Positions 27,671 to 35,959 of a stretch of DNA of 64,000 nt are shown piece after piece. Source of the stretch: Apilactobacillus waqarii. GTDB taxonomy: Bacteria; Bacillota; Bacilli; Lactobacillales; Lactobacillaceae. Where the stretch lies: assembly GCF_019061205.1 (NCBI RefSeq), contig NZ_JAHQYH010000001.1, positions 124,001-188,000 on the forward strand, written 5' to 3'. Each line of letters opens with the position of its first letter. Position 1 is the stretch's first letter. The notes under the pieces were generated by a model. That model ran no database searches, was not told where the DNA came from, and worked only from the letters and a program-made list of their open reading frames with translations. The translations under genes and the position numbers were made by a program.

Positions 27671-28891
27671 ATGGGATTATTTGATATTTTTAAAAAGCGT
27701 AATAACGAAGAAGAAAACAACAATAGTAAAGTTGAAGAAATAAAAAATGATGAAACTGATGCTGTTGTTGATGACGAACAAAAATCAGATGATAAGGTAG
27801 AACAAGCTAGTGAACAAGAAACTGTAACTTGTGAAGAAGAACAACAATCAACTGATCAAGAAGATTCAAAAGAATCAGACGTTGAAGACAATTCTGACAA
27901 AGAAAAAGTTGAACAACAATCTGATGATGAACAACCTGCTGCTGAAAAGCCTGTTGAAGATGATCAAACTAAGTTTACTGAAGGACTAGAAAAATCCAGA
28001 AGTACATTTGGACAACGTCTAAACCGTTTGTTTGCTAACTTCAGAAGTGTTGATGAAGACTTTTTCGAAGACCTAGAAGATACTCTAATTGAATCAGACG
28101 TTGGTTTTGATATGGCCGTTAACTTAACTGACCAATTAAGGGATGAAGTTAAGTTACAAAATGCCAAGAGTAAAGACGATGTTCAAAACGTTATCATTCA
28201 AAAGATGATTGATATCTATGATCAAAATGGTAATGATGAGAACACCGAAATTCATTTTTCTGACCAAGGTCCAACTGTTATTTTGTTTGTTGGTGTTAAT
28301 GGTGTTGGTAAGACCACTACCATCGGTAAGATGGCTAATATGTACAAACAGCAAGGCAAGAAAGTTTTATTAGCTGCCGCAGATACTTTTAGAGCCGGTG
28401 CTATTCAACAATTAGATGAATGGGCAAAACGTGATGGTGTTGATATCGTCAAAAAGCCTGAACAAAGTGACCCATCTGCAGTTGTTTATGAAGCAGTTCA
28501 TAAGGCTAAAGATGAAAACTATGATATTTTATTCGTAGATACTGCTGGTAGACTTCAAAACAAGGTTAACTTGATGAACGAACTTGCTAAGATGAAGAAG
28601 GTCTTAACTAGAGAAATTCCAGACGCTCCTCATGAAGTTTTATTAGTTCTAGATTCAACCACAGGTCAAAATGCCTTAAACCAAGCTAAGCTATTCAAAG
28701 AAACAACCAATGTTTCTGGTATCGTATTAACTAAGCTAGACGGAACTGCTAAGGGTGGAATTGTTTTAGCAATTAGAAACGAACTTCACGTTCCAGTTAA
28801 ATACGTTGGTTTAGGTGAAAAGGTAGAAGATTTAAGAGAATTTAATGCAAATGATTTTGTATATGGATTATTTAAGGGTCTAATTAAATAG
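27671..28891 (+). CDS. ftsY: FtsY, signal recognition particle receptor
   Basis: Membrane-associated GTPase that receives SRP-ribosome complexes. The N-terminal 95 residues are very acidic (Glu, Asp, Gln rich), typical of the membrane-targeting A domain but low in complexity. The NG domain follows with GVNGVGKTTTIGKMA, DTFRAGAIQQL, DTAGRLQNK and TKLDGTAKGG. Length 406. It sits with ylxM and ffh, its partner GTPase. Confidence 0.96.
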   Translation: MGLFDIFKKRNNEEENNNSKVEEIKNDETDAVVDDEQKSDDKVEQASEQETVTCEEEQQSTDQEDSKESDVEDNSDKEKVEQQSDDEQPAAEKPVEDDQTKFTEGLEKSRSTFGQRLNRLFANFRSVDEDFFEDLEDTLIESDVGFDMAVNLTDQLRDEVKLQNAKSKDDVQNVIIQKMIDIYDQNGNDENTEIHFSDQGPTVILFVGVNGVGKTTTIGKMANMYKQQGKKVLLAAADTFRAGAIQQLDEWAKRDGVDIVKKPEQSDPSAVVYEAVHKAKDENYDILFVDTAGRLQNKVNLMNELAKMKKVLTREIPDAPHEVLLVLDSTTGQNALNQAKLFKETTNVSGIVLTKLDGTAKGGIVLAIRNELHVPVKYVGLGEKVEDLREFNANDFVYGLFKGLIK

Positions 28892-28916
28892 TCTGAACCG
28901 AAAGGACTTGATTTAA

Positions 28917-29258
28917 TTGGAAATGGAAAAAAATTATCGAATTAATTCTTTATTCGAATTTTATCGTCCATTATTAACAAATAAGCAAGATAGTTATATT
29001 CAACTTTATTACGCTGATGATTACTCATTGGGAGAAATTTCTGAAGAGTTTAATGTCAGTAGACAGGCTGTGTATGATAACATAAGAAGAACAGAAGTAA
29101 TTCTGGAAAAATATGAAGAACAACTTCACTTGTATTCAGATTTTGTGAAACGAAATGATCAAACTGATGCAATTAGAAATTACGTTAAGGATAACTATCC
29201 AAATGACGATAAACTAAATCAATTAGTTGATGATTTAGAAATAACTGAAGAAAAATGA
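28917..29258 (+). CDS. ylxM: YlxM/p13-like SRP-associated DNA-binding protein
   Basis: Helix-turn-helix protein of the UPF0122 family, which in streptococci modulates SRP activity. The 113 residues include the sigma-like HTH segment [26 protein letters not shown] 28917 is preferred because AAAGGA lies 10 bases upstream; ATG 28923 is the alternative. It stands between ftsY and ffh as in related genomes. Confidence 0.92.
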   Translation: MEMEKNYRINSLFEFYRPLLTNKQDSYIQLYYADDYSLGEISEEFNVSRQAVYDNIRRTEVILEKYEEQLHLYSDFVKRNDQTDAIRNYVKDNYPNDDKLNQLVDDLEITEEK

Positions 29259-29272
29259 AAGTGGTGAAATAA

Positions 29273-30751
29273 ATGGCATTTGAAGGATTAACAGAACGTC
29301 TTCAAAAAGCAATGCGTAATTTACGTGGTAAAGGTAAAGTTTCTGAAGCTGACTTAAGAGAAACAATGCGTGAAATTAGACTTGCTTTACTTGAAGCCGA
29401 TGTTAACTTCACAGTTGTAAGAAATTTTGTTAAGCGTGTCCAAGAACGTTCTCGCGGAGCGGAAGTATTGGAAGGATTGAATCCAGCTCAACAAATCGTA
29501 AAGATTGTTAATGAAGAATTAACAAAGACAATGGGTGAAGAAGCAGTCCCATTGAACAAATCTGAAAAAATTCCAACTGTTATCATGATGGCTGGTTTAC
29601 AAGGGGCAGGTAAAACTACCACTGTTGGTAAATTAGCTTTAAAACTTAAAAAAGAAGAAAATGCTCGTCCATTACTAATCGCAGCCGACGTTTACCGTCC
29701 AGCTGCCGTCGACCAATTGGAAACAGTTGGTAAACAAATTGATGTTCCTGTGTTCCAACAAGGAACTGATGTCGATCCAGTTGAAATTGTTAGAAATGGG
29801 ATGGCTAAGGCCAAAGAAGACCATAATGACTATGTATTAATCGATACTGCTGGTCGTCTACAAATCGATGAAACCTTAATGGATGAATTAAAGAACATTA
29901 AGGAATTGACTCATCCCGACGAAATCCTATTGGTTGTTGATGCAATGACCGGTCAAAATGCAGTTAATACCGCAGAAGGTTTTAACGATGCACTAGATAT
30001 TACCGGTGTTGTTTTAACTAAGTTAGATGGTGATACTCGTGGTGGGGCTGCCCTTTCAATTCGTGAAGTAACCCAAAAACCAATTAAGTTTGTGGGACAA
30101 GGTGAAAAGATGGAAGCACTTGACGTCTTCCATCCAGACCGTATGGCTTCTCGTATCCTTGGAATGGGTGATATTCTATCATTAATCGAAAAGACTCAAA
30201 ACGATTATGATGAAAAGCAAGCCAAAGAATTAGCCGAAAAGATGCAAAACAATACTTTTGGATTTGAAGACTTTCTAGACCAACTAGAGCAAATTCAAAA
30301 GATGGGTCCTTTGGATGAAATCATGAAGATGATTCCGGGGATGGCTAATAATCCTGCCTTGAAGAACGTGAACATGGATCCTAAGGATTTAGAACACATC
30401 AAGGCAATTATCTATTCAATGACCTATGAAGAACGTAATAACCCTGATTTATTAAATCCGTCAAGAAGACGTCGTATCTCTCGTGGATGTGGACGTCCAA
30501 TTCAAGAAGTTAACCGTATGATTAAGCAATTTAATCAAATGAAGGACATGATGAATAAGATGTCTAAGGGTAACATGTCTGGTATGGAACAAATGATGGG
30601 TAACATGGGCATGGATGGAATGCCTTCAATGCCAGGAATGGGTGGCGGCCTAGGTGGCAAGATCTCACAAATGGCAATGAAACGCATGAGCAGAAAAATT
30701 AGCAAGAAAATGAATAAAAACAAGCGCAAACGTAACAAGAAGCGTAAATAA
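29273..30751 (+). CDS. ffh: Ffh, signal recognition particle protein
   Basis: SRP54 GTPase that binds signal peptides and 4.5S/scRNA. The NG domain has AGLQGAGKTTTVGKLA, DVYRPAAVDQL, DTAGRLQID and TKLDGDTRGGA. The M domain, from about residue 330, has the RNA-binding RRRRISRGCGR and a methionine-rich tail (MSGMEQMMGNMGMDGMPSMP), ending in a lysine/arginine cluster. Length 492 is normal. Confidence 0.97.
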   Translation: MAFEGLTERLQKAMRNLRGKGKVSEADLRETMREIRLALLEADVNFTVVRNFVKRVQERSRGAEVLEGLNPAQQIVKIVNEELTKTMGEEAVPLNKSEKIPTVIMMAGLQGAGKTTTVGKLALKLKKEENARPLLIAADVYRPAAVDQLETVGKQIDVPVFQQGTDVDPVEIVRNGMAKAKEDHNDYVLIDTAGRLQIDETLMDELKNIKELTHPDEILLVVDAMTGQNAVNTAEGFNDALDITGVVLTKLDGDTRGGAALSIREVTQKPIKFVGQGEKMEALDVFHPDRMASRILGMGDILSLIEKTQNDYDEKQAKELAEKMQNNTFGFEDFLDQLEQIQKMGPLDEIMKMIPGMANNPALKNVNMDPKDLEHIKAIIYSMTYEERNNPDLLNPSRRRRISRGCGRPIQEVNRMIKQFNQMKDMMNKMSKGNMSGMEQMMGNMGMDGMPSMPGMGGGLGGKISQMAMKRMSRKISKKMNKNKRKRNKKRK

Positions 30752-30758
30752 TGGAAAA

Positions 30759-30791
30759 GGCATAATTACCCTGGGTAGTTGTGTCTTTTTT
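30759..30791 (+). terminator. Rho-independent terminator after ffh
   Basis: GGCATAATTACCC and GGGTAGTTGTGTC can pair over about 11 bp with G-U pairs and a short loop; six T follow. The T run ends just before the ribosome site of the next gene. Confidence 0.75.
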
Positions 30792-30804
30792 AGGAGGGAT
30801 GTTT

Positions 30805-31905
30805 ATGGCATTAGGTTTTACTAAAACAATGCAAGCGGTAGATTTGATTGAAAAAAGTGGCGTGGTAGCTAATATCGTTGGCCTTGCCGGAATTGGGAAG
30901 TCGGCACTAGTAAATCAATTAGCTGAGCAAAATCATGCCAAGTTATTTACTACAGTCGTGAGTTTATCTGAAAAAGGTGATTTAGCCATCCCAGTACCAC
31001 CACTTACCGATAAGTCATTTATTGAGACTGACAAGTATGGAACCCTGGCCGACGTTAAATTTGGTTACTCTCACACCATTATTGAAATTATCAAATATGC
31101 TGAAGCCAATCCTGATACACCAATCTATTGGTTTTTAGATGAATTTAATCGTGGGACCTCTGATGTGCAAAGTGAGTTAATGAATTTGGTTCTACAACGC
31201 CGCATTAACTCGGTGGTATTACCAAAACAAGTCCACATCATCATTGCTGAAAACCCTGATGATATGAATGATAATTATGATGTCTATGATAGTGATGATG
31301 CTATTACCGATAGAACTGTCCGCGTGAACATGCAAACAGATGCAAACGATTGGTTAAAATGGGCAAAAGATAACCAGGTCAACCAACAAGTTATTAATTT
31401 TATTAGCGACAATCCAGAGTTTTTAGACCATGGTAACGATGAGATTAAACCAACGCCTAGATCCTGGCACCGTGTTTCAAATATCATTAATCAATATAAT
31501 GACGATTATGATGAAGACATTTTAAGCGAGGTCATCTCAGGAAATGTCGGTCCATCCATTGCAGAAGCTTTTATTAAATTCATGCATCAATCTATCAATG
31601 ACAAGATTGATTTAAATGGTGACTTACAAGATGTCATTGATAAACTAGACTCTAGCGATGAGGTTACTAAGCAATCACTAGTCAGTGAGTACGTAAAGTT
31701 ATTATCAACATTAAGTGATGACACTTGCCACCGTTTAGCAACGTTTATCGACTTATTAAGTTCAGATGGTCAATACGCGATTGTAAGAACATTGATTAAC
31801 GACAGTGGGTTAATCGATGATATCTACAACATGACAGAAAAAAGTTTAGCTGCTAAACAGTTATATGATAAGTTAACCGAAATCAGTTTTAATGCATACA
31901 GGTGA
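30805..31905 (+). CDS. MoxR-like AAA+ ATPase
   Basis: AAA+ ATPase of the MoxR group, which are thought to act as chaperones that load or activate VWA partners; the target here is unknown. Walker A is GLAGIGKSALVNQL, Walker B IYWFLDEFNRGTSDVQSELM, with sensor-like IIIAENPDDMND and DRTVRVNM. ATG 30805 is 6 bases after GGAGGG (30793-30798); earlier in-frame starts overlap the ffh terminator or the ribosome site. It is 366 residues long and overlaps the next gene's ribosome site. Its place between ffh and rpsP is not part of the Bacillus arrangement. Confidence 0.85.
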   Translation: MALGFTKTMQAVDLIEKSGVVANIVGLAGIGKSALVNQLAEQNHAKLFTTVVSLSEKGDLAIPVPPLTDKSFIETDKYGTLADVKFGYSHTIIEIIKYAEANPDTPIYWFLDEFNRGTSDVQSELMNLVLQRRINSVVLPKQVHIIIAENPDDMNDNYDVYDSDDAITDRTVRVNMQTDANDWLKWAKDNQVNQQVINFISDNPEFLDHGNDEIKPTPRSWHRVSNIINQYNDDYDEDILSEVISGNVGPSIAEAFIKFMHQSINDKIDLNGDLQDVIDKLDSSDEVTKQSLVSEYVKLLSTLSDDTCHRLATFIDLLSSDGQYAIVRTLINDSGLIDDIYNMTEKSLAAKQLYDKLTEISFNAYR

Positions 31906-31910
31906 TTAAT

Positions 31911-33140
31911 ATGACACTCAATAGTGATATTTACGACCTAATTAATACGAATTCACAGCAAAATAGTCCAAATGAGGCAGATGGAATCATTGCTAAAGGG
32001 ATTTTATCCTTAATTCGTAATCAGAGCTTCTATGGTGAAATTTTGCTCCATTTAAACAGGGATGCAGATGATACGATTGATTCATTTTTAGCATTGAAAT
32101 GGAATGATAACCAATTGGAACTGGCATATAATCCTAGTCATTTAAAAGATGATGTGGCAGATGCGAATGATTTGATTGCAATCCTAGAACATCTAGCCAT
32201 GCATATCGTGTGGTTGCATCCCCTCAGATACGTCAATTACAGTCTATTGAATGACGTGGCTTCCGATGTGGCCGTTAACCAATACGTCTCAGATGTTTAT
32301 TCTAAGGGATGGACGCTAGATAATATTAACTACCAATACAATCTTGATATGAAACCTAATTTGGATTCGAGTCAATACGCTAAACAGCTTTATGATTTAT
32401 TTAGTCAAGATAAACAAGATGGTGTTGGTAAATTAGATAATGATAACCTACGAATTGTCGATGATCACCGATACTTTGATGATGAGAGCAATATCAGTAA
32501 TCAAGACTATGACCAAAGAAAAGAAACAATTGATAGGCTATTAAGGGATGCCTATAGCCAGTATCGCGGTGAACTTTCAATGGCAGTTGCTAAGCAGGTT
32601 AAGTCTATTGTGATGCCTAGAATCAATTTACAGAAAATTGTAAGAAGAATTACTGGAAATAGGAGTAATCGACCAAATAAAACCTATAATCGGTTTAATC
32701 GTAGACAGCCATATCGTATGGATATTGCTGGAAGAATCAGACATCAGAGTGAACATTTGAACGTTTTTATCGATAGTTCGGGTTCAATCAGTGATGATCA
32801 ATATGCCAACATGGTTAGTGTTGTTAAGGCAATTCAATCGATGCCAAATATCGAGGTTAATTGCTATACGTTTGATGCTAAGGTTTATTCGATTAGCGAT
32901 GGTCTTTTATCCGATCAGCGATTATTACAAGGTGGTACCAAGTATCAAAGTATCGTTGACTATGTTAACGAGCATAAATTGATTAAGCAGGGATGCATCG
33001 TTTTCACCGATGGTAAGGGTGAAGAATATTTGAACCAATCAAACTTGAATATCACCTGGGTACTATTGGACTATCAAGACGATTTATCAGTACGTAACCA
33101 AAAGGAAAACGTCTTATACTTAGACCAAATTAGGATGTGA
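31911..33140 (+). CDS. VWA-like protein with degenerate metallopeptidase-like N-domain
   Basis: A protein of 409 residues that resembles the COG3864/DUF2201 family, usually encoded beside a MoxR ATPase. The N-terminal region has a LEHLAMHIVWLHP segment where relatives carry a zinc-type HExxH; the glutamate is missing. A basic segment (about 245-270) precedes a C-terminal VWA-like domain with the MIDAS pattern DSSGS, a GGT and FTDGKG. ATG 31911 follows AGGTGA at 31900-31905, which overlaps the ATPase stop, so the two are coupled. Its substrate and process are unknown. Confidence 0.78.
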   Translation: MTLNSDIYDLINTNSQQNSPNEADGIIAKGILSLIRNQSFYGEILLHLNRDADDTIDSFLALKWNDNQLELAYNPSHLKDDVADANDLIAILEHLAMHIVWLHPLRYVNYSLLNDVASDVAVNQYVSDVYSKGWTLDNINYQYNLDMKPNLDSSQYAKQLYDLFSQDKQDGVGKLDNDNLRIVDDHRYFDDESNISNQDYDQRKETIDRLLRDAYSQYRGELSMAVAKQVKSIVMPRINLQKIVRRITGNRSNRPNKTYNRFNRRQPYRMDIAGRIRHQSEHLNVFIDSSGSISDDQYANMVSVVKAIQSMPNIEVNCYTFDAKVYSISDGLLSDQRLLQGGTKYQSIVDYVNEHKLIKQGCIVFTDGKGEEYLNQSNLNITWVLLDYQDDLSVRNQKENVLYLDQIRM

Positions 33141-33144
33141 TAAA

Positions 33145-33432
33145 ATGTTAAAACCGGATATATTAAAAATGGCGATTAATAATAACGTGAATATTAAAAG
33201 AGCAAAGGCATTACTATCTAATTCTTGGGATGAAATTTATGAAGACTCACCGTTTGTGGCAAAGATGTCAGTTAATGATGTTAATTTAGCCAAGGAATTA
33301 GTTAGAAATCAGATATTTGAGAATGTTAAAGTTGATTTTAACGACTATCAAAGTGTCCATAATTTTGTTATTTATAACGAAAAATACATGGATCAGCTGG
33401 CAAAAAGTGCTCTTTTAGCTGATTTTCAATAA
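33145..33432 (+). CDS. Small protein of unknown function, third gene of the MoxR-VWA unit
   Basis: I do not recognise this family. The 95 residues contain no membrane segment or cysteine motif, and look mainly helical (NIKRAKALLSNSWDEIYEDS; MSVNDVNLAKELVRNQIF). It starts 4 bases after the VWA gene stop with a GGATGTGAT ribosome site, so it is probably cotranscribed and may be an accessory subunit. No clear terminator follows; the rpsP promoter begins 27 bases later. Confidence 0.7.
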   Translation: MLKPDILKMAINNNVNIKRAKALLSNSWDEIYEDSPFVAKMSVNDVNLAKELVRNQIFENVKVDFNDYQSVHNFVIYNEKYMDQLAKSALLADFQ

Positions 33433-33458
33433 AAAATCATGGTGTAAAGAAAAAAACC

Positions 33459-33487
33459 TTTACAAGCATCTAAATAACTGTTATATT
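33459..33487 (+). promoter_or_regulatory. Predicted sigma-A promoter for rpsP operon
   Basis: TTTACA at 33459-33464 and TATATT at 33482-33487, spacer 17, with TGT just upstream of the -10 (extended). It lies about 37 bases before the rpsP ATG. Confidence 0.7.
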
Positions 33488-33523
33488 TAATATCGTTAAA
33501 AGAAATACAGGAGGTGTTTATTA

Positions 33524-33799
33524 ATGTCTGTTAAAATTCGTTTGAAGAGAATGGGTTCAAAGAAGCGTCCTTTCTACCGTGTTGTAGTTGCTGATTCACG
33601 TAGCCCTCGTGATGGTCGTTTCATCCAAACTGTTGGTACTTACAACCCATTAACTCAACCAAGTACTGTTAAACTAGAAGAAGAAGATATCTTCGAATGG
33701 TTAAACAAGGGTGCACAACCTTCAGATACTGTACGTAACTTACTATCTGATGCTGGTATCATGAAGAAATATCATGAAGCTAAATACTCTAAGAAATAA
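33524..33799 (+). CDS. rpsP: 30S ribosomal protein S16
   Basis: Protein of 91 residues with the S16 signature [24 protein letters not shown] and [18 protein letters not shown] lies upstream. It heads rpsP-khpA, and rimM-trmD-rplS follow as in Bacillus. Confidence 0.98.
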   Translation: MSVKIRLKRMGSKKRPFYRVVVADSRSPRDGRFIQTVGTYNPLTQPSTVKLEEEDIFEWLNKGAQPSDTVRNLLSDAGIMKKYHEAKYSKK

Positions 33800-33812
33800 G
33801 TGATATCGAGTT

Positions 33813-34070
33813 ATGACTAATTTTGATGAGCTGATTAAAAAAATCGTAAAACCACTGGTGGAATACCCAGAGGATGTTGCTATCGATCATAGTGAATCGG
33901 ATCGTTTCTATGAATATCATCTTGTTACCAATCCTGCCGATGTTGGTATAATTATTGGTAAAAAGGGCCATGTAGCGCAAACAATTCGTACGATTGTTTA
34001 CAGTGCTCGTGTTTCTGGTGATAAGCGCGTAAGACTGATTATTGATGATAGTAAGAATAAAAACTCTTAA
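33813..34070 (+). CDS. khpA: KhpA, KH-domain RNA-binding protein
   Basis: Small RNA-binding protein (YlqC) that pairs with KhpB and influences cell elongation and division in streptococci. The 85 residues form one KH domain with the GKKG loop (VGIIIGKKGHVAQTIRTIV). It lies 13 bases after rpsP. Its stop codon is embedded in the 5' arm of a terminator-like hairpin. Confidence 0.93.
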   Translation: MTNFDELIKKIVKPLVEYPEDVAIDHSESDRFYEYHLVTNPADVGIIIGKKGHVAQTIRTIVYSARVSGDKRVRLIIDDSKNKNS

Positions 34071-34103
34071 ATGAAACCTTGGTGTTTTGTTTAAGAGTTT
34101 TTT
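34061..34103 (+). terminator. Terminator-like hairpin overlapping the khpA stop
   Basis: AAACTCTTAAA (34061-34071) pairs with TTTAAGAGTTT (34090-34100), followed by T. The large loop holds a possible smaller stem. It may be partial, since rimM has no obvious promoter of its own. Confidence 0.7.
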
Positions 34104-34125
34104 AACATAAAAGGGGAAATGAATA

Positions 34126-34650
34126 ATGAACTTTTATAATATTGGAAAGATTGTAAATACTCAGGGACTTCGTGGTGAAGTTCGTGTAATGTCTATTACC
34201 GATTTCCCTGAAAAACGTTTTAAAGTTGGTAATGAAGTCTATGCGTTTTTAAATGATACTAAGAGCGAAAAGTTAGTGATCGATGGTGTTAGAACTCATA
34301 AGAACTTCATCTTGCTACACTTTAAAGACAAGCCAACTATCAATGATGTTGAATACTTAAAACCTTCAGAATTAAAGATTGCTGAAGATCAACTTGATAG
34401 TGATGACTTACAACCTGGCGAATACTACTATCACCAAATCATTGGTTTAGATGTTTTAGATACTGATGGACAAAAGATTGGTTCCGTTAAGGAAATTCTT
34501 TCACCAGGTGCCAATGATGTTTGGGTTGTCTCACGTGATAACAAGTCCGATTTATTATTACCTAAGATTGATTCAGTTATCTTAGATGTTAATTTAGACG
34601 ATGAAGTAATTACTGTGGATGTTCCTAGGGGGCTCGACGATGAAGATTGA
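34126..34650 (+). CDS. rimM: RimM, 16S rRNA processing protein
   Basis: 30S maturation factor that binds S19. The N-terminal motif [17 protein letters not shown] and the C-terminal PRC-barrel part ([28 protein letters not shown]) are present; 174 residues. Its 3' end overlaps trmD by 11 bases. Confidence 0.95.
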   Translation: MNFYNIGKIVNTQGLRGEVRVMSITDFPEKRFKVGNEVYAFLNDTKSEKLVIDGVRTHKNFILLHFKDKPTINDVEYLKPSELKIAEDQLDSDDLQPGEYYYHQIIGLDVLDTDGQKIGSVKEILSPGANDVWVVSRDNKSDLLLPKIDSVILDVNLDDEVITVDVPRGLDDED

Positions 34651-35386
34651 TATCTTAAGCTTGTTTCCAGATATGTTTGATGGCCCTTTGGGTGATTCAA
34701 TCCTTGGAAAAGCAAAGGATAAAGGATTATTAGATATTAATATTACTAACTTTAGAGACTACTCGACCAACAAGCACGGTAACGTTGATGACTACCCATT
34801 TGGTGGTGGTGCTGGAATGTTACTACAAGCTCAACCAATTTTTGATGCTTTGGCACATACCCAAGAAGAAGCTGATAAGGAAGGCATTTCTAAGGGTCGT
34901 GTGATTCTGCTTGATCCGGCAGGAAAGAAGTTCGATCAAAAAGAGGCCGAAAAGCTATCTAAGGAAGACCATTTAACATTCATTTGTGGTCACTATGAAG
35001 GATATGACGAAAGAATTAAGACCCTAGTTACCGATGAATACTCATTGGGTGACTTTGTCTTAACTGGTGGAGAACTACCAGCAATGGTAATGATTGATGC
35101 AACTGCTCGATTATTATCTGATGTTTTGGGTAACGATGAATCTGCACCAGGTGATTCATTCTCAAGTGGATTACTAGAATATCCTCAATACACTAGACCT
35201 GCAGATTTCAGGAGCATGACAGTACCCGATGTATTGACTAGTGGGAACCACCAAAAGATTGAAGAATGGCGAGAAAAAGAGGCGCTAAGAAAGACTTATC
35301 TTAGACGCCCAGACTTAATCGATTACAGTCAATTAACTGATTTACAAAAGAAATTGTTAGCGGAAGTAAAAATAGAAGAAGAATAA
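34640..35386 (+). CDS. trmD: TrmD, tRNA (guanine-37-N1)-methyltransferase
   Basis: SPOUT-class methyltransferase for m1G37 in tRNA, needed for reading-frame maintenance. It has the N-terminal [15 protein letters not shown], the SAM-knot region with [30 protein letters not shown], and the C-terminal [14 protein letters not shown] 34640 is 7 bases after TAGGGGG; an upstream in-frame start at 34619 precedes that site. Length 248 is normal. Confidence 0.96.
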   Translation: MKIDILSLFPDMFDGPLGDSILGKAKDKGLLDINITNFRDYSTNKHGNVDDYPFGGGAGMLLQAQPIFDALAHTQEEADKEGISKGRVILLDPAGKKFDQKEAEKLSKEDHLTFICGHYEGYDERIKTLVTDEYSLGDFVLTGGELPAMVMIDATARLLSDVLGNDESAPGDSFSSGLLEYPQYTRPADFRSMTVPDVLTSGNHQKIEEWREKEALRKTYLRRPDLIDYSQLTDLQKKLLAEVKIEEE

Positions 35387-35393
35387 AATAATC

Positions 35394-35422
35394 TTTACAA
35401 GTAATTGTGGTTATGTTAGTAT
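35394..35422 (+). promoter_or_regulatory. Predicted sigma-A promoter for rplS
   Basis: TTTACA at 35394-35399 and TAGTAT at 35417-35422 with a 17-base spacer and a TGT extended -10 element. Confidence 0.6.
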
Positions 35423-35428
35423 TCTAGT

Positions 35429-35512
35429 TGACTATTTTTATAGTTAAATAAAAACGGTATTCCGCTGTTGCAACAAGTAAAGACAAGAATGCTAGTTGGA
35501 GGATGTTATATT
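35429..35512 (+). promoter_or_regulatory. Candidate L19 ribosomal-protein leader
   Basis: About 85 bases lie between the predicted promoter and the rplS ATG, more than needed for translation. They contain a possible stem (TTGACTAT / ATAGTTAA) and a TATTCCGCTGTTGC segment. Autoregulatory L19 leaders are known in low-GC Gram-positives; this match is by position and resemblance only. Confidence 0.4.
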
Positions 35513-35869
35513 ATGCGTCAAAACGAATTAATCTCAAAGATTAACGCGGAACAACTAAAGAGTGATGTTCCAGAATTTAGAGCCGGAGATACTGTTAAGG
35601 TATCTGTTAAGGTTGTTGAAGGTAGCAACGAACGTATCCAAGTATTCGAAGGTGTTGTTATCAAACGCCACGGTACAGGAATCCAAGCTACTTACACTGT
35701 TCGTAAGATCACTTCAGGTGTAGGTGTTGAACGTATCTTCCCACTACACTCACCACGTGTTGCTAAGTTAGAAGTAACTCGTCGTGGTGCCGTACGTCGT
35801 GCTAAGCTATACTACTTACGCGAACGTCATGGTAAGGCTGCTCGTATTAAAGAAGCACGTCGTCGTTAA
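35513..35869 (+). CDS. rplS: 50S ribosomal protein L19
   Basis: 118 residues with the L19 core [31 protein letters not shown] and [16 protein letters not shown] 35513 follows GGAGGA (35499-35504) by 8 bases; an upstream in-frame start at 35468 lies before this site. A terminator follows. Confidence 0.98.
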   Translation: MRQNELISKINAEQLKSDVPEFRAGDTVKVSVKVVEGSNERIQVFEGVVIKRHGTGIQATYTVRKITSGVGVERIFPLHSPRVAKLEVTRRGAVRRAKLYYLRERHGKAARIKEARRR

Positions 35870-35893
35870 GATAAAATTTATATCTAAAATGAA

Positions 35894-35923
35894 GGGTAAC
35901 GCTTATGCGTTGCTCTTTTTTTT
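35894..35923 (+). terminator. Rho-independent terminator after rplS
   Basis: GGGTAACGC-TTAT-GCGTTGCTC followed by eight or more T. Confidence 0.9.
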
Positions 35924-35928
35924 GTACA

Positions 35929-35957
35929 AAAAAGGATGGCTTAATTGCCATCCTTTT
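35929..35957 (-). terminator. Rho-independent terminator of the dipeptidase gene (minus strand)
   Basis: AAGGATGGC / GCCATCCTT around TTAATT, with A-rich left and T-rich right flanks, so it can work in both directions. Confidence 0.85.
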
Positions 35958-35959
35958 AT

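Noticed and set aside
30781-30804. Earlier starts for the MoxR gene (GTG 30781, ATG 30799)
   Set aside because: The first lies in the terminator stem and the second touches the ribosome site; ATG 30805 has correct spacing.
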